DNA of 64,000 nt from Antitrichia curtipendula (Eukaryota; Streptophyta; Bryopsida; Hypnales; Leucodontaceae), in the NCBI GenBank assembly GCA_951230915.1, contig OX579634.1, positions 13,170,725 to 13,234,724 of the forward strand, read 5' to 3'. Positions within the stretch are counted from its first letter, which is position 1; every line of letters starts with the position of its first letter. A model generated the notes under the pieces. That model had not been told where the DNA came from and ran no database searches. It saw only the letters and a program-made list of their open reading frames with translations. The translations under genes and the position numbers were made by a program. Shown here piece after piece: positions 13,020 through 25,830 of this stretch.

Positions 13020-13560
13020 CCTCCTAAACCACAAGCAATGGAGAATTGCTTACTCATCTCCAATTTCTATTTTCAATTGTCTCTAGTACCGCTTCAGTCC
13101 AAGAAATTTTGCTGTACTCAATGGGGTGCCGATTGGCAATCAAACGTAACCGAGCCTGCTTATTAAAGACCCAATCATTCCGGTGAATCCTAATGAACCA
13201 CAAAGCTCATAACCGGATTTGTTTGAATTCTGCAAAAATATGCCTGAATGTCTTCATCAAAGATGCCTTGCTTCTACAAGAGTGGTTGCCATGGGGGTCA
13301 GGTGACCTCCCCTAGTTCAACGCTTGTTCACGATTGATATTTGCCCACCCCAACATACATTGAGCGTGTGGGCAATGCCAAAAACGATGCAGGATTGATT
13401 CTTCGACCGTTAAGACGAAAGCAACAATCGCCATCAAACTCCATCAAAAATATGCTTCTCCCATGCGTGATAGCTACGCCTTTGTGCCAAATTGCCCACA
13501 TGAGTACTCCTTTGGTGTTCTCATCCTGTCTCATAAGTTCGATCTTTCCATTTGAAAGAG
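13020..13560 (-). pseudogene. fragment of a non-LTR retrotransposon (zf-RVT end of ORF2)
   Basis: The reverse strand encodes pieces typical of the zinc-binding region after a plant LINE reverse transcriptase. First comes WAIWHKGVAITHGRSIF, then after a frameshift ESILHRFWHCPHAQCM, then WFIRIHRNDWVFNKQ. The order (W..H..VA...GR, ES..HRFW.C, RNDWVFN) is that of the C-terminal zf-RVT/RNase-H-like tail. Frames are broken, so it is a dead remnant. It is a different lineage from the LINE at 25.0-31.7 kb, whose zf-RVT reads CKLCPTAPLETKQHAF. Confidence 0.6.
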
Positions 13561-13890
13561 TACCGAGGTGGGAGAATGCCTGACCATTTGGAGGAGGCTA
13601 AGTCCGTACTAAGGTAGAGGATACTAAAAGCGTTTGGACATGATCCCGTCTCCTGTGTTGACCATAGTACTACTGCCAACTCATTCTATTCATCCCCAAA
13701 GTCAGCTCTCCAAAGTGATCACTCGAAGTCGTGTACCCGAAGTGATCTCTCCAAAGTCTTGTACCCGGAGTCATCTCTCCAAAGCTCTATATTCCCAGAA
13801 TTCACACTCCAGTATATGCTAAAATGCTTTCATTGAGCAAGAGTATCCTACAACTTGGTGCATCAAAGAGGAACAATTCAGATGAATCAC

Positions 13891-15873
13891 TTACATGGTT
13901 GAAGCAGACGAAGGGAAGAGAGGCTTCCCGCAGTATTGCGAATTTATACCCTCTAATCTGTCACTGTAGTATGGGTAGAGGATTTTTATATGTTGTAGCC
14001 TTGCCATTCGACGTCTTGATCCATCTCCATCCAAGCACATGATTTTCACATAGTCCTGTGAATCTTCCCGTAGTGTTTCCAAAAATTTGAGTGCCGTGGT
14101 TTTTGCGTGGGTAGGATAATTCTCTCCAGTTGTATCAGCGCCGGCGGGCTTGTTATGTATGCATAGTTCAGTGTCTATGAGTAGAGTGACACCTTTGCGA
14201 ACATATATTGATCCAATGAAACTGCCAGCATTGAGAAATCACGTATTCAATATCGCTTCCACAGTTCGTATGAAGCCGCTAATAACATTCTTGAAAGGAG
14301 CTGCAAACAGCGAATTTAAGTAAGAACCAGGATATCCAAGGTGCTCAAATCCTTGGACGTCTTCTTTCCTTCACACAGATCCCCTTGCATCTTGAGTTCA
14401 AGAATGAAAGGGTTGGTACTCAGGCAAATATTCTAGTTAATTACAACTGCTACCACCACAACGCAGCAGCAGTGAAAAGAGTGGACAGCCAACAATCTCT
14501 AGAATGTTATGCGTTACATGGTAAACATTACTAGCTTCAAAAATGAATTACCAAATGTGAAATCGTAAACTTAAGTAGCCACAGAACGCGCAATTGGCAT
14601 AGTGTTCCTCACCACTTACCAAGGACGTAGTCGAGGATAAGAGTCGTCGTTGCAATCTTCATCCTGCAATATGACAACGATAAATAGCACTTATATTGAA
14701 TAAGTTGTCACGTTAATAGGCTACAATGCAAACTTGTGCTGCCAACTAACTATTTGAAGGATTAGACCGTCATAGTCTTTGTCAATTGGTCACATTTTTT
14801 ACTCCTATCATAATTTCACCCAACTCAAAGTTCTACATACTTTCCGTGAACTTTATCCACACATCTGCACGATATGTCACCAAGTTCCAGCATTTCAATT
14901 AATTTTTCCACATGAAAGTGAATCCTAAACTCAAAAGTGCATTCAAACGGGGTTATTCGCAATGATATCCAAGCATTGAAAGTTCCGATCACCTTTGGTC
15001 CCAAACAAAAAGCAAGTTGAACGGGAACAATCGCCATCTGAACTTGAACAACCGTTCAGTGCATCTGCACATCCAAAAATGGAGGCAATACAGGGGTAGC
15101 GTGTGAAATTCACGAGCAGATCACGCATTTCAGAAAATCGTCGAGAGTATAATGGAACGTTGACATCCCAGACATCTGGTACCGACACATGCAATGTTTA
15201 AAAAATAACCAATGCTACATTTCAAGGCTAATTACACAAAAGTTCTAAGGCCACAGTGTTTTCAAACCATACCTAATACGACCAAACTTGTGCAGTGATG
15301 CCAAACTTCCACCGACTTGTTATCGATTCGTAGAAAGAGAAGAAAACTAAATCAGGCACGTACCAAAATTACGGAAAATTCGGTGATACTCCTTCTCCAT
15401 CTCGTCTAGAGGCTCCTATGCAGCAATAAGCCCTTAAACATCTATTGAAATAATGTTGACAATGAAAAAGATAAAGGCGAGCCGATTGAGATATCATGGT
15501 ACTCCATTCATACTGAACACCAAATTCCGCACTGTGAAATGCAAAATCCTAAACCCTAAACCCTGAACCTGTCATTAAAGCATACACTCTCGTTTAGAAC
15601 TTGACTAGAAAACAATCTGCAAGTCCAGAGTGCAAATCGGTTATGAGGGTGCAGCTACAAGTCGGCAAGCCTGCGGTTCAAGTAAGTTGGAGAACAGTGA
15701 CTATTTTGGTGACTTTGCCATTATGATAGCGGACCGCTTCCAACGGAATGAAAGAGGTTGAACTTAAATAGTCAAAGACACCAATGACATACCTTGGTCA
15801 CTGTTATGCCTGGCGAAGCAGAGTTATTAGTAGTTGAGATGCACTGCTGCAGGATTTTCTCACAAACCATGAA
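13891..15873 (-). pseudogene. unidentified multi-exon gene, possibly decayed
   Basis: A chain of splice-bounded segments runs right to left. 15873-15793 encodes FMVCEKILQQCISTTNNS onward. 15415-15364 encodes EPLDEMEKEYHRIFRNF. An exon from 15176 encodes DVWDVNVPLYSRRFSEMRDL onward, and about 15065-14993 encodes RLFKFRWRLFPFNLLFVWDQ in another frame. 14924-14841 encodes IHFHVEKLIEMLELGD onward, 14663-14620 encodes MKIATTTLILDYVLG, and 14300-13891 encodes APFKNVISGFIRTVEAILNT onward. Borders are good GT/AG sites and most phases match, giving a protein-like product. However, the frame between the third and fourth segments cannot be joined cleanly, and TGA at 14239-14241 interrupts the last exon (a CGA-to-TGA change would explain it). 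I do not recognise the family. It may be a young pseudogene or a gene I have mis-spliced. Confidence 0.4.
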
Positions 15874-16565
15874 CTGCAACACACACGCATCCCTGAGCTG
15901 AGAGTCTCAGCGAAGATCTCGGCTGGTCAATGAGTCTTCAACGCAGGATATCCATGGCACCATACAGAAATAATGCCTTAGCTTTCCCTACAAGAAAAAG
16001 GGAAACTGTAATAATTAATACAACAGAGCATGATTGCAACTCTGAGATCTCGTCCTCGCTCACACTTTGGTGTTTCCTCTGCCGTGGCGTCCGATAAGAA
16101 TGTTGCTCGAGTCTCGAAAAGCTGGCTCCTCTCACAGTCTATCGACATTTCAGTCAGTCGGTATCACTTTCAGTATTAATTTTGAACAAAGCAATCGGGT
16201 TCTCGTATTGAATCCGTCAAGCACCTGAGCTTCGATGAAGGCCAAAACAGATCCCAACTGACATGGAGGAAGCTCCCTATTACGGAGTCACTTATTACAG
16301 TGTTTACTTACTAAATTCTTTGGAGCTAATGTCATTGAGATGACTCGGGCCGTGATTTCTCGCAATCCACAAACACTTGAAACTAGTTTTAACACGAGAC
16401 ATTAATTATGGAAGAAAAATTACAAATCGCCTTCGGTTGTTGCCACTGAAGGCCCAAAAGCTAACCAGGAATTCAATTTAGTTATCCAGTAGAGAAATGC
16501 AACAGCAGAATGTCCACCGAAAAAATTGACAGGATTCATCAGTCCAGGAATTACAAAATGTACGC
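15874..16565. other. region upstream of the unidentified gene
   Basis: A further protein-like minus-strand segment at about 16030-16120 (RTPRQRKHQSVSEDEISEL) may be an earlier exon of the unidentified gene, but I could not place its splice sites. The rest includes the 3' flank of the HCF164-type gene. Confidence 0.3.
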
Positions 16566-18340
16566 TCAACTTTCACTATGGCTTCGAGGACCAACAAGTT
16601 GGGGAGCCTGCCTATTATCAGCTGACGAAAAACTACCGACAACACTAGAATGAGGAATAGTGGCATCACCCTTGGACATAGCCATGACATTCTCACGAAG
16701 AATTTTGGGTGGTAGACGGCCAACAATGTTTCCTTCTTCGTTTCCTTTCCTGTCCAGAAATGCAAAGTGGGGTATCCCCTCAACTCCGAACTCATCCAAC
16801 TCGGGTTCCCATTTTGGGTTGTCCACGTTCAGCATCACAAAGTTGATCCGATCTCTGCATTTTGATCCGATCATCAATAGCCGCAGTTAGTTCAAACTCA
16901 ATGAGGACTCGCCAAGGCAATCCACAGAAGGATACAAGCAGAGTACAACGAAGCAGCACATGCGCAGATCATAAAGCACAAGGTAGAGGATCATATTCGA
17001 TTCGTTTTATGCATTTTAATGTATGGAGGGGCGTGATTCATGGGCCCTGAATAAGAGGAGAGCTCGGGTTGAGTACTGAGCTTCACCCCAACCTGCAGTG
17101 TCGAAGTTCAGATGCAAGTACACATGAATTCATTTACAACTGAAGGACTAGGCAGATAGTTGTGGAAGATAAGGGCGAACACTGGAGATGAGATTGCCAT
17201 ACCTATACTCCTCCTCCACTTTATAAACATCCTTGGCCATTTCACGGCAGACTTCACACCAATCAGCGTAGAACTCCACCACTGTAGGTCTTCCGTTCGC
17301 TAAAGCCTGAACACCAACATCAAACCTTGTGTTAAGGTAGAGGATACTAAAACCGTTAGGGACCTCCTATACTATCACCTGTTACTAATCTACTGATACA
17401 CTCGGTTGGACTGATCAGCAAATGGTGCACGCATGAATTGACTTAATGACTATGGCCACTGATTTTTTATTAAAACAGGGTTGTCTATTGTCTTTTTTCG
17501 TAATCCTCAACCTCCCATTTTAAAATTGCATAAGATATTTACACACAGTGAAAAACTTTGATCTCAACAGATTTGACTCTTGTAACCAAGTTGATCTCTC
17601 ACAACGCTATACATCTCTCTATTATTTTCACAATATGATCGATCAAATTGGTCATTTTAATACCGTGAAATCTTAGTCCATATGGGTTAATAACTACTGA
17701 TATGAAGAGAAGACCACCACGGGCCCTTTCAACTTGAAGCTAACATACTCTGATTTCTAGAAAAGCGTCAAATTCAAATTACAACTAGAACGGAGTGGAC
17801 TCAAACCTCCTCGTAAGGGACGGCAAGAGCAGTGAGCTGGCCTAACCCCGGTCTAGCCGAACCGTCCAGCCTCCCAGAGGCGAAGAGACCGACCGCAACA
17901 AGGACGGACCCTAACGCAATAACACGATTGATTTGCTTCGTAGGTCCAATTTGCTGAAAATTTACTCCTGCGGATTTGGCCTCCTCTTTCACAGTCTCCG
18001 GGGCAGCCTTCATCACTTCTTCAATTTCTTTCTGCCAAAGCCAAAGTCCAGCAGAGCATTACACACATACTCCTACACAGTCGTAGCCCTAATCAAACAG
18101 TAATTTAGGGTCTCGTGATTGCCATACCTGATTACAGCAGTCTGCTGGGGGCGGAATCAGTGGCTCCAATTCTTGTTGCTCTTCTTCCGCCTTGGACATA
18201 CACCTCCATGTTGAACGTTTCCTGACCACTAACACCGACGATGATCTAGAATTGAAAATGGAGCGCGCTCTCGGAGATACCCCAGCTGCTGGCATGTAGC
18301 GCAGCGTTGATGTACAACATGATGTGGCCACTGCGGCCAT
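16566..18340 (-). CDS. HCF164: HCF164-type thylakoid thioredoxin-like protein, 276 aa, 4 exons
   Basis: In Arabidopsis HCF164 is a thylakoid-membrane thioredoxin-like protein whose redox domain faces the lumen. It passes reducing equivalents for cytochrome b6f assembly. Exons on the minus strand are 18340-18128, 18031-17807, 17306-17203 and 16854-16566; all have GT/AG borders and phases join without stops. Residues 1 to about 60 are Ser/Arg/Ala-rich and look like a chloroplast transit peptide. A membrane segment lies at about 105-125 ([18 protein letters not shown]). The active site WCEVC is at residues 162-166, and the cis-proline is in [32 protein letters not shown] closely matches the family. 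Start ATG at 18340 has good context (GCCATGGCC). The C-terminal tail after the thioredoxin fold is short and serine-rich. Identification is strong and the gene looks intact. Confidence 0.92.
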
Positions 18341-21300
18341 GGCGCACCTCTGAAGCAAAGCCCCTGGAAGTAAATTCTCAATCGTAAATTGCAATCTCCC
18401 AAAAGCAACAGATTGCTCTTTTTCCTCTGCTAATCAACTTACTCAAATTGCTGCAGTTTCGGAATTGGATTGTCAAAATGGACTTGTAGCCCAATGGGTG
18501 TCACCATATCCAGACGAAATTGGAACGACGAGCGAGTCCAAAAGCAACGAAAATCTACATGCGGAAGTTCAATCTCCATGGAATGCATACCTCAATTACA
18601 GTTCAATCCACGGAATGCGGGATATGAATCTCTGATGTCGCAATTGAACCGGGGATGGGTTTCAGGTGAAATCGAAGTGCGATGGTCCTCCGCCACAAAC
18701 ATTCCAGCCAAGTCGACAAGAGACACACAGTGAGGCAAACACACACACTTCCACCATGGAACCAGGGGTGTACAACACGGAAACTGCCTTACTGGGTCAT
18801 GTACCGTCGCTCATGTCCACCGGTAGGAGGCAACTGCATCACCATCCATGTACACTCAACCCTGTAGCGCTTCAATCCTTTTTTGACTTTTTGGAACATC
18901 TTCGGTCAAATGTCTGACCAGATACATTATTTATCTTAATTTCATCAAATTATCTGGATTTGGCACAAAGAGGAGGAGACTTTTTTGCATTAAAAAAAGC
19001 TAAATATGAGGAACTTTGAGTAGGATCTTTGTGGAAGAGAGAGTAAGTGTTACAAGGATATAGCCTTTGGTAGTGTAGCTATTTTTTATAAAAGAAAGGT
19101 TATCCTTTTACCATTTGAATGTTCTTTGGATGAATGAGAAGTTATTTGGACAAAATATTACCTTGAAATACTCTATTCTAAAATATGGACTTTGAAATGC
19201 TTAGGATTTAATGGCAATCACTTCTATTTTACATTTCTAATAAAGTGTAGACATTAAAAACTACCACTTTACTTGTTGATGTATTTAAATATTAAACTAA
19301 ACTAATTTTTATATGTTCTACATAACAATTGGAAAAAATGTTCAATGCACCAAATTAAATAATGATTCTTTTGATTATTATATGCAAAATATCTCACAAG
19401 TCAAATTAAAGTTTTATTAATTGATGTTGAATACACATGATTTGTCAGCTTTTATAGCATGCCAAAAAATAATTGCATGTGAAATTTAAACTTATTTGTA
19501 CTGTGAAAGTAGTGTCACTACACCAAATATTCTCATTAGGTTACCCTACATTATTTTCTTTACATTTCACACTAATTTATGTAATCAACAAAATGATGAT
19601 TAAGATACTTTTTAATTTCTATTATATAACCATGTTGTAATTTTTTAAATCTATATTTTCATCATGTACCTAGATCTATTAGTTTGGACAACCAAATAAG
19701 GAAGGCAATCAAATGAGAGTATTTAGCATTGAGATAGATGAGTATATAACTTAGTATTGTAAGTGTAAAATTGCAATTGACTTTGCATTTGAATATTTCT
19801 CATATAAATATACTATAATCTTTATCTTTTAACATCATTGATAAAAACAAGCACTATTGCATATGCACACAAAAAATATAAATAGAAAAATTTGAATTCT
19901 TGGTAGAAACAAAACAAAAAATTATGATGCAATACTATAGAGTCATCTCTATAAATTTGAATAAGAAAATTGCATCACCATTCATTTGTAGTTCTTTGTG
20001 AATAAGTATAATTTTTCTTATAATTGAATATATTTCATAAAAATACATCACAACTCATATTTTTCAGTACTATTGATAGAAGTCAATATTATGTATAACA
20101 AACAATATTGAAAGAGGAATTGATCTAGAAAAATGAGAGAAAGAAAAAAATAGGTATGTGGTGACAATACTATATATAGAAGCATCTCCGCTTTAGTCTT
20201 GAAACAACTACTAGGTACATCACCATCCATCCTTAGAACAATGATAATAAATGACAAATATAATGTAGTTGAAAAATACAAATGTAACCTTTTAGAGATG
20301 ATTATTTGACATAGCATGTATTAATTTCCAAAAATACTATAATTTTACATTGCTATGTATTGATCAAATATAGTAGTTGTAAGATATTTTTAATGATAAA
20401 CAAGTATAACATTAGATGCCAAAATTTTAGAAAATATATTTTTTCAAAAAAAGTAATAATAAAAAAGTAATATTAGAAAGAAAATTGTATTTCTAGCAAC
20501 CCTTATTTGGGAGGGGAGTTTTTGGCAAAGAGGTACCAACTTAACTTGCCCTACATTTACAGTAGGAAAGTATATGCTTTTGAAAGAATATCATAATGGC
20601 ATAAGTTTACACTTTTATCGAGAACATTTAGTTATATTGTAGATAAATTTTATTTGAGTGGAAGCCAAATTTTTTACAATGTTAATGGAGATGGATAAAA
20701 TGATGGATAAAATTCTTTCAAGGTGTTTCTGGGGGTATTTCACTAATGTTGTAACATTTAGAATCAAGAGATGGAGTTCCCCTTCAACTTATTTAAAATT
20801 TGGTTAAAGACAATGGCAAAGGTTTAGCTTAATTTATTTCATTATTGAAATGAAAATTTGCCTCAAATTTTTATAGAATTTTGTCATGAAAATTACAATG
20901 CAAATTTTAGTAGTAGATTATTTCATTTAACTTATTTATGATGTCGTTCATTGAATATAAATTAATACTATTATATACTATTTGATTTATTGCATTTAAC
21001 CCCTAAAGACTTTAAAGCTACGTACAAGTTTTGAAGTCTTATTTTATTTATAAAGTTTTTCAATTTTTAGATGTTTAACATAAAAGACACATTATATTTA
21101 GACCTCCCTACTTTCTAAGACCACTTCTATTGAGCCCCCATGAAAAAATCTATCTATTGCATAAATCTCACTCTAAGGCTAGTTACAAGAGAAATCAAAC
21201 TCTACTAACCCTCTTAGAACAAGATAAAAAATTCTAACCTCAAAGGCTATAATAGTGCATTCTATGCAATCAATGTTTTATAAAAAACATTTACATATTC

Positions 21301-22499
21301 TAAATGATTGGCTTCATATTTTTACCATTTAGATTCAAAATAAATCCTCAACATTTGCATAAGAAACAAATGAATCTGAAAATGGCTAGTGTATTACCGG
21401 TTTGTTTGACTCCTTTGTATTGCAAAGCGATTTAGGATAAGGTTTACCTCTTATTTGTTCTTGAAACATAATACACATTTACAAGATTTTGTACTCAATA
21501 TTACAAGTGTAGCCCTATGCATTGGCCCATGATACATACTCCAAAAGATCTATAATTTAAGGATAATTGAAGATTAAAAAATAGCTCAAAAATCCATAAC
21601 TTTCACACTATATGCCTATATGTCCAAACACCACAAAACAAAGTCCGTGCACCCCTCTTTAAAGAGAGATTTCTAACAATAGCATGAACATAATTTGGCG
21701 GTGCAGAATCTAAGAGATCTCATTGTAACAAACAAAACAAACAAACAAACTCATTTAAGATGTAGATAGAGATTCAATTGTGTATAGAGCCAAAATCTGT
21801 CTTTCAAAGGATTTGAAGTGTTGACCTAGTTAGATAAGGCTGAAAATTAAAAAAAATTCTATTCACTTCAAACATTGTAATCTTGCATTGGTATGGTTAT
21901 ATAAACTAATTTTTTTCTATACATTGCCATGGTAGTCTCATACACTTATTGAATGGTTGAAATTTAACAATAGATTTATAATTCCAAATTTTATCAATAC
22001 ACCAAGGAATTTTTAAATAAATAAATAACAAGGTTGCATTATCTTTAAATTTAATCTCAGTGTTAAAATTAATTTTAGATGGTTTTAGAATTCTTATCTT
22101 GAGTTATTATCAATTTTTTTGTTTATGTCAAAATTGTATCAATATTTCATGTGAAAAAAGTTAAAAACATTAGAAGGGATTTGAGAGCATGGGAGGGTTG
22201 TTTAGGCATGTTGTGAACCAATCATAATATTTTAATTTCAATTTTAATTTTTAAAAATTTAATTCAATTTTTAAACATCTATAATAACATTTTAAAAACA
22301 TTTTAAATTCAATTTAATTATATTATATGATGTGGTACGATTGCACCTATGTTAGATGGCTGTTTGGTGAAGTTCCCACAATCTGGGAACTCTGCAAACT
22401 CTTGTCTTGTTTTGGCCCAAAAAACCTTTTGATGACATTTCATGTATTCAAACATGAAAAAATAAATATCTTCAAAAAAACTTGAAGGTTCTTAATTCT
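18341..22499. other. promoter side of HCF164 then AT-rich intergenic
   Basis: The first ~600 bp upstream of the HCF164 start are of mixed composition and probably hold its promoter. Beyond 18.95 kb the sequence is very AT-rich, with no supported gene. A lone TTAACCCCTAAAG word at about 20.99 kb may be one end of a TTAA-flanked repeat whose other end I did not find. Confidence 0.5.
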
Positions 22500-23444
22500 T
22501 TAATCCCTAAAATCCCAAGGGTGTTTTCTGCCAAAAAACACTCAAAACTACCACTTCTGTTGTATTCACTTAAGGAAACCAATTTTTTGTTTTTTTGGAA
22601 ATTTAACCATATGATCTTGTACTTAACTTGTCTGAGATCATATAGTAAAATTTCATCAAATTTGACCGTACGGATTGGAAGATATTAGCATTCAAAGTTG
22701 AACAAAAAGTTTTTTTTCAAGAAGATGCTTAAATTGCCCGAAAAAAATAAGATTGTCCATAACTTTCTCATCCCTAGTTCAAATAGAATGAATCAAAGCT
22801 TCACGTATAGGTAAGAACATAATATTTTAGGAAAAAAACTCAAAAAAAATTATTTTGACTTTTTGTAATTTTTTTTGGGCTGCCCGCCAATCTCCATTTC
22901 TTGCTCATTGTGCCATAAGTTTTTCATCCAGCATCCGATTGAAACAAAAATTATATATCCACAAAGCTCTTGCAAAGCTACATCTCAAACTTGGGGGCTA
23001 CATACTTGCGTACAATGATCGTACTGATTCAGTGGCTTCATACCTTCATACTATAATCGTACATATTACGTGTATTTAGACGCACTGAATCAGTGTCATT
23101 AAATTTTTTTCCAAAAGCGTACGATTGATGTACTTTAATTATACAAATGTGATATCCAAAATGCACCTAAACTATACTGATAATAGTACAAAAATCATAC
23201 GTATTGATATTCATTGTTTTGGCACTGATTCAATGTATCCAAATACACGTAATATGTACGATTATAGTACGCAGGTATGAAGCCACTGAATCAATACGAT
23301 ATCTGTTAAAAAATTGTCCTTCCTTAAGTTTGAGATGTACACAGCCTTAAAAATCTCAATAAAATTCATTTCAAATTGAGACAATAGGAACTTACCCGGA
23401 CCCAAATTGTCCCCCGAGGAGACAAGCAGGGTTTTAGGGGTTAA
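22500..23444. repeat. TTAA-flanked repeat family, copy 2
   Basis: It begins TTAATCCCTAAAATCCCAAG and ends GGGTTTTAGGGGTTAA. Internal words shared with the copies at 4.5, 31.9 and 38.5 kb include CTGCCAAAAAACACTCAAAAC and CAAGAAGATGCTTAAATTGC. It contains a younger nested foldback element at 23018-23300. Non-coding. Confidence 0.65.
23018..23300. repeat. nested foldback element with ~90-bp arms
   Basis: The left arm begins ATCGTACTGATTCAGTGGCT and the right arm ends AGCCACTGAATCAATACGAT. The arms share further long complementary stretches such as TATAATCGTACATATTACGT. It is MITE-like, lying wholly inside the TTAA-flanked copy 2. Confidence 0.7.
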
Positions 23445-24429
23445 AAAAATCATTATGTATTATTAGTCTATTTGAAACGTTTTATTCCTTCTAGAACTTT
23501 TTTGACACTCATTTTTTGGAAAGTACTTTAAAATGAAATATTTAGAAGTCAAAATTTTAATATCTTCTAAAGTATTGGATTGAACATGAATTATATTTAC
23601 AATCAAAGTTGGGATAGATATTGGTCAAGCAATCATTAAACAAAGAGTTTTGCAATTCAAAATCTTTAAAAAATCACATACTATTCATAAACTAAAATCT
23701 AAATTTATGATCAACATTTTTTAATACAAGTCTCAATACAAGTACATGACTCATTGCATTTTTGTTGTATTAATAAATGCTATATATCTTAAGAATTGAT
23801 TTAAAAAGATTATTTAAATATTTAAAAAAAATTGCAACCATTCTTGCAAAAAATTAAGTAAATTTACCATATCAAGATCACAAAAAGTTTCATTCTTCAA
23901 TTTGTCTGAAGAACACATTAACATTCAATTTTTTTATCAAACCATAATAAGACATTTAGAATCGTTGATATTCTATTCTAAATGCCTTTGCACAATCTAC
24001 TTAAAAATTTCACCTAAGGTTGAAGTTTATATATTTGTTTCACTAACTTAAGTTGAATAAGACACAAGCAATATATTTGCACTTGACCTTGTTTTTTAGA
24101 CTTCTATTGATCTTGCTTTCACCACTTTACTTAACATGTCTTAGAATACTTGACCTAATTCAAGTTTGAATAAGGTGGACTGAATACTAAAATAGACATA
24201 TATGTGACTTCTTATTTAGAATTGTATCTAATTTCTTAGTTTAGAATTTTTTTTAATATGAACTAACATATCCAATTAATGTTGAATTTAGGTTGGACTA
24301 ACAACTTGGCACTTACTTTGTCTATTTAAATTTACTCCAACCTAATCTGATCAACTTTATCTTCTAAAGCTCTACCAATCAAAGTCTAGAAGATCTCTTT
24401 ATAATATTGTCTTTTGAAACTTTATCAAT
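23445..24429. other. AT-rich intergenic, no gene seen
   Basis: No coding or RNA feature is supported. Toward the right end, degenerate copies of the tandem repeat described next begin to appear. Confidence 0.5.
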
Positions 24430-25010
24430 CTTGTCTTTTAAAACGTAAAGATCAGGTTTCTTAGATATCTTCACAATATTGATGTTTGTAACTCATACTA
24501 ATGTTGTCTCTTAAAATGCTACAATATGTTCTAGTAAGCTAAATCTCCTTTTGATATTGATGCTTAGAACTTTGACTGATGTTATCCCTTGAAGAGCTAC
24601 AATATATTTTAATATGTTAGATTTCCTTTTGATATTGATGTTTAGAACTTTGACTGACGTTATCCCTTAAAGTGCTCTAGTATGTTAGGTCTCATTGTGA
24701 TATTGATGCTTATAACTTTGACTGATGTTGTCCCTTAAAGCTCTACGATCTATCCCAGTATGATAGATTTTCTTGTGATATTGATGCTTAAAACTTTGAC
24801 TTGACGTTGGCTTAATGTTGTCCCTTTAAGCGCTCCAATTTGTCCTAATATGCTAAATCTCCTTGTGATATTGATGCTTGGAAGTGTGACTTAAGTGGTT
24901 TTTTAAAGCGCTATAATCAATCCTAGTATGCTAAATCTCTTTGTAATAATGATATTTGGAACTATGACTGACATTGTTATTTAAAACATATAATATGTCA
25001 TGGTATGCTA
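24430..25010. repeat. degenerate tandem repeat, ~80-90 bp units
   Basis: Six to seven diverged copies of a unit containing TGTGATATTGATGCTTAGAA, then CTTTGACTGATGTTGTCCCT, then a CTACAATNTGTCCTAGTATG-like end. The array resumes at 31722 after the LINE, so the LINE inserted inside a unit. Confidence 0.7.
24992..25010. repeat. left target-site duplication of the LINE (19 bp)
   Basis: AATATGTCATGGTATGCTA here is repeated exactly at 31722-31740. Both copies are parts of the tandem-repeat array, which is the expected sign of target-primed retrotransposition. Confidence 0.85.
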
Positions 25011-25029
25011 GTAAAAGTTGGAGAAAAAA

Positions 25030-25830
25030 GAAGACATTGCAGACGAGGGCGCCAGCCAATCAACCACCATTTACGCAAGAACCAGGAGGACAGGTACATG
25101 AAACATGCTACTGCAAGTAGGACATGCCCTTGGGATTTTTCCAAGCCCTGGGCATCCAGCCATCGGAGGAGCGAAGCTGGACCTGCAAAGTAGCCCCGAT
25201 CTATGTCCGCAAGATACCTAGCCCTAGACTTGGAAAGGGGCATTTCAATACATTCTACTTGGTGGACATGGCAACGAAGCAGCGACGTGCCGTGAAGCTG
25301 CTCACCATCACTCATGACGCCACCGTAGCAACATGGACAAGCACCCAAGGCAGAGAACATCTATTAGACCAAACGGCAGAGGGGATGAGATCAATCATGT
25401 TGCATGACATTAAGTACAGTCCACTATGGCAGTGGATAGATGATGTCTGGTACTACACATGGAGCGCTCCACACTCTTGCTGCCTATTTCTCCCGTACAT
25501 CGAGATTGCGTAGGACAATATAAGGGTCCAACGACCAACACACTATTCATGGATCAAACTGCCCACACACTTGGGGGTTATGGTGACTCAGGGGACAAAA
25601 GGAGCACTTTGGCATCTCGACCTACAAGAACCATTCAAGAACAATCTAATTCAGTTAGGGCACATTGATAAAGAAGCCTCACCGTCCAAGATAATAAGCA
25701 GGAAGCAACGAGACAACAACATCCCCATACACATCAACATAAAACTGCAAACAGGTTCCCTATCAAGAGAACTAGCTGACCGGGCGCAAGGCCTCTTCAG
25801 TGATACCTTAAATTTCACGACATGTTGAGT
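25030..25830 (+). pseudogene. LINE ORF1-like region, broken
   Basis: The longest piece (about 25124-25513) reads GFFQALGIQPSEERSWTCKV and on to DDVWYYTWSAPHSCC, resembling the N-terminal part of plant L1 ORF1 proteins in position only. Frameshifts separate it from a second piece at 25571-25828. No zinc knuckle was seen. The ORF1 assignment rests on its place between the LINE start and the endonuclease. Confidence 0.45.

Noticed and set aside
15549..15564. TAAACCCTAAACCCTG, telomere-like repeat
   Set aside because: Only two to three units; such short runs are common in plant introns and promoters and do not indicate a former telomere.
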